NCBI GenBank assembly: GCA_965644315.1
Contig: CBFFRQ010000094.1
Coordinates: forward strand, 1-64,000
From: Caecitellus pseudoparvulus
Lineage: Eukaryota; Bigyra: Bicosoecida
Direction of reading: 5' to 3'
DNA length: 64,000 bases
How positions within the stretch are numbered: the first letter of the stretch is position 1; every line of letters starts with the position of its first letter. The translations under genes were made by a program, and so were the position numbers. The notes under the pieces were generated by a model. The model searched no databases. It saw only the letters and a list, made by a program, of their open reading frames with translations, and was not told the DNA's origin. Of this stretch, positions 8,288-17,027 are shown one piece after another.

Positions 8288-10146
8288 CTACCGCACATGC
8301 TGAAGCCTGAGCTGGGTGGGCAGCTGAGCTGGTACCTCTGCGACCGCACTAGCCCCGCTCCAGTCTTGACCCACAGCATAGGCCAAGTGGCTGCCCGAGG
8401 GGCTCCACTGCACTGCCGTCACACCACCCCCCAGAGCTGTGACTTGCTTGGCTGCTCTGCGTTGACCCAGGTCCCAAATGGTCAGCGCTCCGTCCCCACC
8501 GCCAGATGCCAGTACGTTGGCCCTGCTGCTGTGCGGGTTCCACGCCAGGCAATTCACGGGGAAGCGGATGCGGGCATCCTGCTTGTACTCCCCCTGTGGC
8601 GTGCGGCTGTGGCAGTTGAAACTGGTGACCTGGGACGTCTGCACTGCTGACCCGCCAACTGCGACGGGCTGCACGAGAATGCGCCCACCGACACTGCCGA
8701 CAGCCCACCGCGACCCGGCCGGATCAACCGCCAAGCTGCGTGTCTGGTGTGGCAGGGGGGACTGATCCACATGCACAGCGGCCTCTGGCATACGTGACGC
8801 GTCAAACGTCAGAATCTGCCGTTCCGCTGTCGCCACTTGCAGGACGCTGCCGCCTGCGGCCATGGCGTATACTCGCTCTTTCAGGACGCTGCCGGGAATG
8901 CTACCTGCCGGGGTGGCCTGACGCAAGTCCCAGAAATTCAGCACACCGTCCCAGCCCCCAGTAGCCACGAGGCCGGCTTGCTGAAGCATGAGCATACACC
9001 GAATTGTGCCGGAGTGCTGTGAAGGGGGACCGAGTTGGCGTGTATCGTGCGCTTGTAGGTGCTCCGACAGAGTGGTGACTCACCCGACCCACTTCCCTTT
9101 GCTGCCCTGTACCTGTATCCATGGCGACAATGGTCTTGGCAGCACCACCGACGAGAAGCGTCGAGCCATCCTGAGCGGGGCGGAGGTGGATGTGTGCATG
9201 CCTGGGAACTGGCGCGGAGCGCAGTGAGACACGCACTGGCGTCCAAGTGGAGCACATGATCACATCTTGGTAATCAAGTGACGCGGCAAGGCTGCCCGCC
9301 GCCGCGTCAAACAAGTGAGCCTGTGAGGGGAGAAGTCCACGCTGAGCTCCAGTCAATTTCCGCATTCGTCGGCTTGCTCACCTTTCCGTCCCAGCCTCCA
9401 ACTGCAACATGGCTCTCAGCAGGATGCCAAGAAATCGTTTGAATGGTATCTGTCCCATCTGGTAACGCTATCTGTGGGTCCGAGTTCTGCCCAGACCGGT
9501 GCGACACGGCAGTCCGTTTCGCTTGCGCAACTTGTTGATCAGACGTGGACGCCGCCGCGCCAGCATGCTGCTGCTGCTGCCCAATCATGCCCATGCCGAT
9601 GCCTCCAGTCTGGCCCATGCCGATGCCTCCAGTCTGGCCCATGCCGATGCCTCCAGTCTGGCCCATGCCGATGCCTCCAGTCTGGCCCATGCCGATGCCT
9701 CCAGTCTGGCCCATGCCGATGCCTCCAGTCTGGCCCATGCCGATGCCTCCAGTCTGGCCCATGCCGATGCCTCCAGTCTGGCCCATGCCGATGCCTCCAG
9801 TCTGGCCCATGCCGATGCCTCCAGTCTGGCCCATGCCAATGCCTCCAGTCTGGCCCATGCCGATGCCGCCTGTCTGGCCCATGCCGATGCCGCCTGTCTG
9901 GCCCATGCCGATGCCGCCTGTCTGGCCCATGCCGATGCCTCCAGTCTGGCCCATGCCGATGCCGCCTGTCTGGCCCATGCCAATGCCTCCAGTCTGGCCC
10001 ATGCCGATGCCGCCTGTCTGGCCCATGCCAATGCCTCCAGTCTGGCCCATGCCGATGCCTCCAGTCTGGCCCATGCCGATGCCTCCAGTCTGGCCCATGC
10101 CGATGCCTGCTGAGGCTCCGCGTGGAGCGCCTAGCACACCGAGCAT
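8288..10146 (-). CDS. RAE1: RAE1/GLE2-type WD40 mRNA-export and spindle factor with N-terminal octapeptide repeat
   Basis: The gene model is complement(join(8288..9016, 9084..9170, 9237..9320, 9382..10146)), 554 aa. All three introns (67, 66 and 61 bp) are phase 0, with donors GTGAGC, GTGCGT and GTGAGT and AG acceptors. Across the splice junctions the WD40 strands read continuously (VGGWDGK/AHLFD, STWTP/DGSTLL, EVGR/HSGTIRCM). The C-terminal half follows RAE1 rather than generic WD40 proteins: QTRSLAVDPAGSRWAVGS, TSFNCH and LAYAVGQDWS match the family's conserved blocks. RAE1 partners nucleoporin NUP98 in mRNA export and acts in spindle assembly (family knowledge). About 185 extra N-terminal residues consist mostly of an IGMGQTGG octapeptide repeated 21 times, so the protein is much longer than the usual 350-370 aa. 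BUB3 is the main alternative; the FNCH and DWS blocks favour RAE1. The ATG at 10146 is chosen as the first ATG before the repeat. Confidence 0.85.
9590..10093 (-). repeat. 24-bp minisatellite, 21 copies, inside RAE1 coding exon 1
   Basis: There are 21 uninterrupted copies of a 24-bp unit encoding the octapeptide IGMGQTGG on the minus strand. Copies differ only at third codon positions (glycine codons written cct/cca or ccg/cct on plus, and one further silent change in the cca-atg variants), so the peptide is conserved while the DNA drifts. The mixture of variants in the middle of the array (about 9840-10050) suggests unequal exchange. The peptide is Gly/Met rich and probably disordered. Confidence 0.95.
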
Positions 10147-10281
10147 GGCGCCAGACACAAAAACTTGATGGTCAAAAATCAAACTCGATGCACAACAAGT
10201 AGGGTATTATGTAGATGTGTGTTTGGTTTTGTGCACGCGCTGTGACTGCAGGTGTGTCGGCACGCCGACTGCTGGCAGAGC
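10147..10281. promoter_or_regulatory. Bidirectional promoter region between RAE1 and TBCE
   Basis: RAE1 (minus) and TBCE (plus) start codons are only 135 bp apart, so both promoters must lie in this interval or overlap the genes. The stretch is notably AT-richer than its surroundings around 10195-10235. No canonical TATA box stands out. Assignment rests on geometry alone. Confidence 0.5.
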
Positions 10282-12178
10282 ATGGCAAGCACCCCTCCTG
10301 ATGCTGGTGTATGCATCGGCCAGCGGGTTGCGGACAAGAGCTCATTCAAAGGAACTGTTAGATATGTTGGGCCGGTCGCAACGTCGAAGAACCCAGACAC
10401 AGTGTATGCAGGTAGGCGGCTGCTGCGGGCTGGGAAGATGAGGCAGTTTCCGCACCACGCTACGGTCCCTCGCAGGGATCGAGTGGGACGAGGCAGGTCG
10501 AGGCAAGAACGATGGGTCTGTCACCACAAAGGATGGGGTTGAGCATCGCTACTTCACCTGCAGCCCCGCACAAGGGTCGTTCCTGAAGGTGCCCTTGCTG
10601 GACACTGGCTCGGACCTGGTAACGGCACTGCATGAGCGATACGTAGCTGCGCCGGACGCAGACATTGACACAGGGGGGGAGGCCTCGGAGCCTGGCGTGC
10701 ACATCATCTTCGTGGGGAACGATCACATCAGGGCAAAGCAGCAGCTGAATCAGCTGTTCAACGTGTCTGTGAAGGGTGGCAATGTTTCCAGTGTCGGGGC
10801 TTCGCTGGGGGAGAAGTGCCCGCACCTGGTCAGCCTGGACATGAGAGAGAACTTGCTGTGGAACACCGGCGTGCTGGGCCAGCTGGGTGGTCAGCTCGCC
10901 AGCCTGGAGACTCTGAATTTGGGTGGCAATGCGCTGCAGCCGCTGGGAGACGCCGAGACGGCGTCCATGGCGGGCGCCCTCCCCAGCCTCGCAGTGCTGA
11001 TCCTGTCGCACACGGGGCTGAGCTGGCGGGACATTTGCAGTCTATCGCCCGTCGTCCCCGCCCTGCAGGAGCTGCATGTCTGTGACAACAGCTTGCGCAC
11101 GCTGGAGGGCAGCGACGGCGGTGCCTCTGGCGGCCCAGAGCCGTTCGCCAGCGTGCATACACTTGCACTGACTGACAACGAGCTGCCCTGGGAGGAGCTG
11201 GCTCGGTGTGGCACCTGGTCTGCTCTGCAGAAGCTGCATGCTGCAGGCAATGCGGTGACTGCCGTGTTGCCCCCTGGGCCTGGCGCGTTTCAGTCGCTGA
11301 CCCACCTGACTCTCACGGACAACCCCGTCACAGAGTGGTCAGGGCTGGACGCACTGGATGCCTTTCCCTGTCTGTCCTGGCTGCGGGCTGTGGACTTGCC
11401 CCTGTACAGCAGCGAAGGGCTGGGTCCGTCCCAGGCACGCATGCACCTGGTCGGGCGCCTAGCCTGCCTCGACAGCTTGAACGGCTCCACAGTGCGGCGG
11501 CGCGAACGGGCTGACTGCGAGAAGAGTTACTTGAAGCTGGCCGCAGAGGCGGTGGCGCGGCACTGCGCTGCCGGCACCATCAGTGAGCTGCTGCCAGCTC
11601 TCGCCCCGGAGGCGGGGGAGCTGCCACCAGAGGAGGCGGGCCCCGCCGCGGTGCGTGAAGGCGGCAACGAGGAGGCGGTGCAGTGGCTGCAGCAACACCA
11701 CCCTCGCTTCTTTGAGCTCAGCGCGCGGTACCGTGACTCTGTCCCCACCGCCGTGACTGCGGGAGGGGGTGCCTCGCTCGCTGGCAACACGGTCAACGTC
11801 ACCCTGCGCAGTATGGCCGGCGCCTCCAGCTTCATGAAGCCTGTGCAGCGGGCCCTGCCGCTGTCTCTGCCCGTGTCTCAGCTGGCCACCGTGGCGGCTG
11901 CCGTCTTCCGCATGGAGGATGCGGCGCTGCTGCGTCTGTCCTTCCGGGATAGTCGGGGCGCCTTCCCCACGCTCATGGAGGACCCCATGAAGCCGCTGTC
12001 CTACTACGGAGTGGCGGACGGCGGCGAAGTGCTGGTGGAAGAAGTGGAGCAGGCTGAGGCGGAGCGCCTGGCGGCTGTCGCGGCAGAGGCGGCCGCTTCC
12101 AGTGGCAGCAGGAAGGGGTGGCGTGGCAGCACCCCCCTGCCGGGGGCAGCGGGGGGGGGCGGCGGCGCCGCGCAGTGA
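10282..12178 (+). CDS. TBCE: Tubulin-folding cofactor E
   Basis: The gene model is join(10282..10411, 10476..12178), 610 aa, with one 64-bp phase-1 intron (donor GTAGGC, acceptor CCTCGCAG). The N-terminal CAP-Gly domain spans about residues 8-80 and is split by the intron: IGQRV, GTVRYVG, then GIEWDEAGRGKNDGS and YFTC. Leucine-rich repeats follow (about 155-400; LVSLDMRENLLWN, LETLNLGGNAL, LTHLTLTDNPV). A ubiquitin-like domain ends the protein (about 505-590). CAP-Gly, then LRR, then Ubl is the diagnostic TBCE order. TBCE binds alpha-tubulin and, with cofactors A-D, assembles alpha/beta heterodimers and can also dissociate them (family knowledge). It is divergent from RAE1 and convergent with the CK2 beta gene, with 50 bp between stop codons. 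Length is somewhat above the human protein (about 527 aa), partly from an acidic and alanine-rich C-terminus. Confidence 0.93.
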
Positions 12179-12228
12179 GTGGGACGCGGCAGCAATGTAT
12201 TGCAAACAGTCTGGTGTGAATGGCAGGC

Positions 12229-13103
12229 TCAGGGCTTGGGCCGCTCCTCCTTGTCCGGCGGTGGCGCCTTGACCACTGCCCCACCCTTGCTGTTGCCGCC
12301 GGGCTGGGTGGCGGAGGGCAGGGAGCCGGGTTTGCCGAAGCGGCCGTCGTAGATGCGGAAGCCGAAGACTGTGGGGGAGTAGGTGTCTGGGGAGGGGAGG
12401 TCCGCCAGGGAGGGGTACGTGAGGTAGAACAGGTGGGGGAAGGTGGGGCCGATGAAGGCGCTGTCCACCTCGCAGGCCACAGTGCGGGAGGAGCCGGCGG
12501 AAGGCGTGCCGGGCCGGTACACGTTCTTGCAGCGGGGGCAGTAGACGTGGGCCAGGCTCGAGCCAGGTTCGCTGTGCAGGCCCACAGGCAGCACGGGCCG
12601 CCCGTGGCAGCCGAGCAGGGGGCACTCGCCGAACTCCCGTTGCTGCAGCTTACACAGCATTGCCGTCATGCCGCGGGCGGTGAGGATGTACCGGGCGTGG
12701 ATGAGCCCGTACAGGTCTTTGCAGTGGGCGTACATGGGCCCTGTCCACTCCTCGGGCTCACTCTCATCTGCTGTGGCTTCGTCCAGGATCATTTGCAGGC
12801 ATGCGCGGAATTTGGGCACCACAGATCGAAGGCCATACAGGTTGAACTGGTCCTCAATGAAGCTAGCCTCCACCTCGCACAGGAACTGGTGGCCCCGTTG
12901 TCTACAGAACCACTCGATCCATGACTCGCTTGTGAACTGCGCGGACACGGGGGGCAGGAACAGTGGCATGCACCACGCAGCAACATGGCTTGTGCTTGCT
13001 GCACAGGGGGTGGGAACAGCACTCCGGGCGCCGGCTGCCCCGCTCCGGCGCCAGCCGTGAGCACCACACCTTCACGCACATCGCTCTCATTGTCCGCTGC
13101 CAT
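12229..13103 (-). CDS. CSNK2B: Casein kinase 2 regulatory (beta) subunit
   Basis: The gene model is complement(join(12229..12936, 13080..13103)), 243 aa. The first exon encodes only MAADNESD. A 143-bp phase-0 intron (donor GTGCGT, acceptor CGCGCAG) joins it to FTSESWIEWFC, giving the standard short acidic N-terminus before the conserved SWIxWFC motif. An open frame also continues upstream of the acceptor and would supply an ATG at 12969, but that peptide does not resemble CK2 beta. Conserved features include FCEV-type helix, LYGLIHARYILT, and the zinc site CPLLGC followed by YCPRC (Cys-x4-Cys, Cys-x2-Cys) that mediates beta-beta dimerisation. FGFRIY near the end matches the family. CK2 is a constitutive Ser/Thr kinase; the beta dimer docks the catalytic subunits. 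A basic Gly/Pro tail after about residue 210 is divergent. Confidence 0.93.
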
Positions 13104-13407
13104 GGTGAAAGCTCGGCACTGTGGTGGGGGTCCAGCAGGCACGCGGGAGAAGCCCAGCAGCTGTCCTGGAAGCAGGCCGGTCAGCCAACTTCCGCAACTC
13201 CCCTTGCAGGCTTCAGGTGTGTGGATTCGGAGCGCCTGCCCTGGTGAGCTGCTGCCACAAGGCATCGACAGATACATGAACACACTTATGTGTGGGGAAA
13301 GTGATTGTGTCACACTCGCCCCTCAGCCCGCCGCAGCCCTGTGCGTGATGGGGCAGAGCTGTGACACGGCTGTGCAGTTTGAAAGGAAGTGAGTGGGCCT
13401 CGCCTGC
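13104..13407. other. Intergenic spacer, TTLL 3' flank and CK2 beta promoter
   Basis: This 304-bp gap lies between two minus-strand genes. It holds a variant of the recurrent element (AACTTCCGCA, 13187-13196) about 85 bp upstream of the CK2 beta start codon. No coding potential with recognisable similarity was seen on either strand. Confidence 0.5.
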
Positions 13408-15192
13408 CTACCCTCTGGAGCGCCGCCCACCCCCTCCGCGAGGCGCACTGCTGCGAATGGCCGCTGCCGCACTGCTGCTGCGCTCTGCAGCCTCGTCCAT
13501 GAGCAGCTCAAACTCTGGCATGCGAGACGGGCGCCAGGTAGGTGCGCCCTCACCGCCACCCCACACTGCCGCAGCACCAGAGCCCGCGACAGCCTCTGGT
13601 GCGCCGACTGCTGGCGCCATGGGGCGCGTGTGTGGCATAACAATGTCCAGCGTGTCCCCTACCAGCCGGGTCTTGCGGCGTTTGTCCGCTGCCGTGGTGG
13701 CCGTCAAGCTGGGGCTCGCATTCACCTCGATCAACCACGGCTTCAGCTCGGCGTCCAGCATGACGTCGTACCCGTACAGCTCGAAGCAGCCCAGGCCAGA
13801 GGCCATGCTGGGCTGCACGGCCAGGAGGGAGTGCCGGATGAGGGCCCGGATGGCGCCGAAGCAGCGCGCAGTGGCCTGCTCGCCCTGGCTGGCCTTCAGG
13901 TGGGCCCGGAGGCACTCCAGTGGCCACTTGCCGCCGTGTGTGACCGAGTACTCAGCACCGTGCTTCTGGATGGAGACGTTGGTGAGGTGCATGTACAGGT
14001 TGTCCAGGTCGCGCTGGGCGCCCCGTGTGGAGGACAGGGCGGTGTACGGCACAGCACAGAAGCGCGCAAAGCCACTGCGGTGGATGTAGGCTTGGAGGGG
14101 TTGCCAGGACCTGGTGAGGGAGGGGGGATGGGGGGGGTTCCAGGCCGGCTGAGCAGGGCAGCGGCGTGGCGGTGGCACTCACGTCACCAGCACATACAGG
14201 CGCAGGTCGAACTTCTTGCCGCCAACCAGCAGGGGGTTGTCGATGTACCGGCTAACGATGTACATGGAATCTAGTTTGCTGCCCCCCGATGCGAAGACGG
14301 CTGCAGCGCTGCCTTGCTTGGGCGCCACTGCGATGCCTGCTGCGCCGGTGCTCTTGCCGGAGTACGGGTGCCGGGAGCTGGAGGTGTCAGGGGGGGGGGT
14401 GTCGGCGGCCGTGGGGGGGGTGCTCGACCCAGACGGGGGCGGCCGCGTCAGGGCTCGCAGCTTGCCTGCGCTGGCAGCGTCCACGAGGAAGATGCCCTTG
14501 CCCTGCGCCTTGCCCACAGGCTTCACGATCCACACCCACGCTGCGAAGGGCGGAATTCGGTGCTGGGGCTGGCAGGGTTGCCGGTGGAGGGCACGTGGGC
14601 CCACTCACACTTGTGCCTGCACGCTTCACTGTACCACATGCCGAAGTCCTGGGGGATGTAGTAGGTGGTCGGCAGCACGTCGGGGATGTTGCGGTTGTAC
14701 TTGGCCGCTGTGCGCATATAGCGCTTCCAGTTCTTCGCGAGAAGGTCTGCTCGTTGCGTGGGAAGTGAAATTTGGCGATGTGCGACAGGCAGCGCATTCC
14801 GGGGAGGCAGCTCACCTTTCCGAGTGAGCTCATAGTGAGTGGGGAAGTGATTGATGAGCTGATGGCGCTGAACCCCGGATCTGGCACCGCCGAAGATAGA
14901 AGCAGCTGTCGGCTGTGTCGGAAAGCAAGCACAACAAGCGCAGTTTCACCAGCGTTTCGCGTGCAACGGTTGCGACACAGAAACCCACCACTGTGCTCCA
15001 GATAATGTCCCAATCGCCATCAGGCTCGTACTCCTCCTCAAACCCACGCCCTCTGAAGTTGCTCAGAATGGCAGACTTCTCGAATTCCAAGCAGAACTTG
15101 ATGCGTGGCACTGGCGCTGGGGCTGAGGCTTGCCTCGCACCCTCCCTCGCTCTACGCCTCCGCCGCTGCAGCGCAGAAGGCGCACTTGCCAT
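13408..15192 (-). CDS. TTLL1: TTLL1-type tubulin polyglutamylase
   Basis: The gene model is complement(join(13408..14110, 14183..14540, 14609..14746, 14816..14867, 14989..15192)), 484 aa, with four introns of 72, 68, 69 and 121 bp; all phases agree. Alignable blocks in order: LEFEKSAILSNFRGRGFEE, HQLINHFPTHYELTRK/DLLAKNWKRY, WIVKPVGKAQGKGIFL (ATP-grasp lysine region), SRYIDNPLLVGGKKFDLRLY, HLTNVSIQKHG followed by HGGKW, and KPWLIEVNASPSL. The IQKHG/HGGKW signature separates TTLL1 from TTLL9 and TTL. TTLL1 adds glutamate chains to tubulin C-terminal tails, mainly on axonemes (family knowledge). A low-complexity insert (about residues 185-245) and a Pro/Gly/Ser tail make it longer than the roughly 423-aa human protein. 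The segment usually found between the first two blocks is missing or divergent, so the exon 1/2 junction is the least certain. Confidence 0.9.
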
Positions 15193-15724
15193 GGCTCCGG
15201 CAGCAAGTTCCTGCCGATTGAATACAGGCAGGTGTGGCCTTGGCCAATGTGAGCGCAGGGGTGAGAAAACGCAGCCACCGCGACTGGCGCAGGTGTGTCG
15301 AAAACGTGTCCTCTGCTTTTGCACCTCGACGTGCGTTGCTCGCAACCGCAAACCGAATGAGCTGCTGGGAACGAGGGGGGGCAGGGCTTCAATAACGTGC
15401 AGCTGCTGCTGTGTTGATGTATTGTGCGGTGCATTTTGTGCCATTTCCGAGCAACTGGTAGACATATGCCAACGACAAGCAACGGAAGTCGCAACGTATG
15501 TGCAGCGATTCCCTAGAGGAAAACAAAACTAACACGTACTATGCCTCTGTACTGCAGACAGCCCTGCCAGACAAATCCAGCCACGCACCTCTGCATGCCA
15601 CACTCTAGAGCCCTTCAAGGGGATTCCCTCCTCGGCCCTGGCGCCGGGGACCAGGTTTGAGCGGGTTTGAGGGTGGAGTGGACTTGGCCTTCGTCTGCCG
15701 TGACGCTTCCATGCTGCCGGAGCC
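15193..15724. promoter_or_regulatory. Shared promoter region between TTLL1 and vasohibin genes
   Basis: This 532-bp region lies between the diverging start codons of the polyglutamylase (minus) and the detyrosinase (plus). It has an inverted repeat GTTGC-TC-GCAAC (15335-15346). A related perfect inverted repeat GCAAC-G-GTTGC sits in the first TTLL1 intron (14963-14973). No TATA box or further gene was recognised. Co-regulation is inferred from geometry. Confidence 0.5.
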
Positions 15725-16808
15725 ATGGCTGCGAGCGGGGGGGCAGATCGCGGTGAAGGGCAGCAGGTGCTGCAGACACTGGGGCTGGTCTTTCCCAGCT
15801 GCACTGCAGATGTGCAGGCAGCGGTGCAGGCGGCAATGACTGCGCCGCTGGCCAGCTTGCCTCCTGCGCCCGCCGCGCCAGCCGTGCCGGATTTCGCAAG
15901 TCTGGAAGGCATTGAAGACAAGCTCGTGGCTGTGCAGGGAGTCATCGATGCGTTGCAGTACAACCACACCGGGAAGGCATTTTGCAGCCCGCGCAAGGAC
16001 CGGGGCCTGAATGGCGTAGTCAGCCTCGTGCGTCCCAGCGACCTTCGCCTGGGTGACTCTCCACGCCAGCCTGTGCAACTGGGCGGCCTCGCTGCCTGCA
16101 CAGGGAAAGCACATACTTGACGCTGGTCTCCCCATACAATGTGGACAGGCGGTGTTCCTCGCAGCCTTCCTCACTCATGCACACAGCGGGCTGCCGGCGC
16201 ACGGCGAACTGCCCACCTTCCAGCAGGGCCTCTGGCGCCTGCCGCTGCGCTTCAAGAGCACTGTGCTGGGGAAGGATGGAGCATGCCACAGGCACATTGT
16301 GCTGGCTGTGCGCCTGCCCAGTGGCAAGTGGGGTGCGCTGGGCATTTCGCGCCGGGCGGCGCTGGGAGCCAAGCCCTTTGCCTTCGCGGCCTTGTCGGAC
16401 TTGCTGTGGGACTATGCGCTCGCATACCGCGACGCAGGGCACGCTCTCATAAAGGCATACGTGGGCTTGCCCCTGCCTGATGGCTTGCCCAGCCATGCTG
16501 CTCTGAACTGGCGGGGTGCCGCTGTGCGGTTTCCGCGAGACTGGCTGCCGCCCCCGCACATGCCCCTGCACACGCCCACCCTGCACCGCGGGCATTGGAG
16601 TGAGTGCGCCAAGCCCATTCTGGACAACTTCGAGGCGTGTGCAGAGGACTTGTCCACCATCTGGGCGGCACGGGGTCGCTTGAAAGGCAGCCAGGTGGCT
16701 GCATTCCGCACACGGCACTGGGAAGCGCAGGAGTACTCAGGGCAGGCCAGCGTGCCTGTGGGTGCTGGGTCATCCAGCAGTGACAAGGTCAGTGGCGAGG
16801 CGCCCTGA
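15725..16808 (+). CDS. VASH: Vasohibin-type tubulinyl-Tyr carboxypeptidase (detyrosinase)
   Basis: The gene model is join(15725..16027, 16104..16808), 335 aa, with one 76-bp phase-0 intron (donor GTGCGT). The splice restores the family core: ALQYNHTGKAF, then LNGVVSL/GKHILDAGLPIQC. Transglutaminase-like catalytic residues are in place: Cys114 in LPIQCGQAVFLAAFLT, His165 in HRHIVLAV and Ser183 in GALGISRRA. These match the Cys-His-Ser/Leu triad of vasohibins. Vasohibins, with the small partner SVBP, remove the C-terminal tyrosine of alpha-tubulin (family knowledge). No SVBP gene is visible in this window. The Cys-His spacing is about 16 residues longer than in human VASH1 because of an inserted loop. 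It is head-to-head with the TTLL1 gene, and total length is close to human VASH1 (365 aa). Confidence 0.9.
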
Positions 16809-17027
16809 CTTGTGCCAGGCAGTGGGGAGTGTGCTTTCCACGCTGCGTTGGCATCGCGTTCCAGGTGCAGGATTTGGGGTACTTTCGAGAAATCCGTCGG
16901 AAGAGGCGAAGAAGATGCTTAATGTAACTCGCCTCTCATTCTTCTCACGTCAACTTACGGCTGGAGGCGCGTGAGTGCCGTGGGCTGCCGAGGCCGGCGT
17001 TGCGGAAATCGGTTTGTTGCCGCTGTC

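Noticed and set aside
9474-10202. Plus-strand frames encoding PMPMPPVW-, SGPCRCLQ- or LAHADAS-type repeats
   Set aside because: They are shadows of the RAE1 octapeptide minisatellite, whose minus-strand reading joins a WD40 protein.
11459-12625. Minus-strand 388-codon frame antisense to TBCE and CK2 beta
   Set aside because: Arg/Pro/His-rich composition without domains; both overlapping genes are well supported.
15335-15346. RFX-type X-box in the TTLL1/vasohibin promoter
   Set aside because: The half-sites are two bases closer than in a canonical X-box and one base differs. RFX factors are not expected in most protist lineages, so only the inverted repeat itself is reported.
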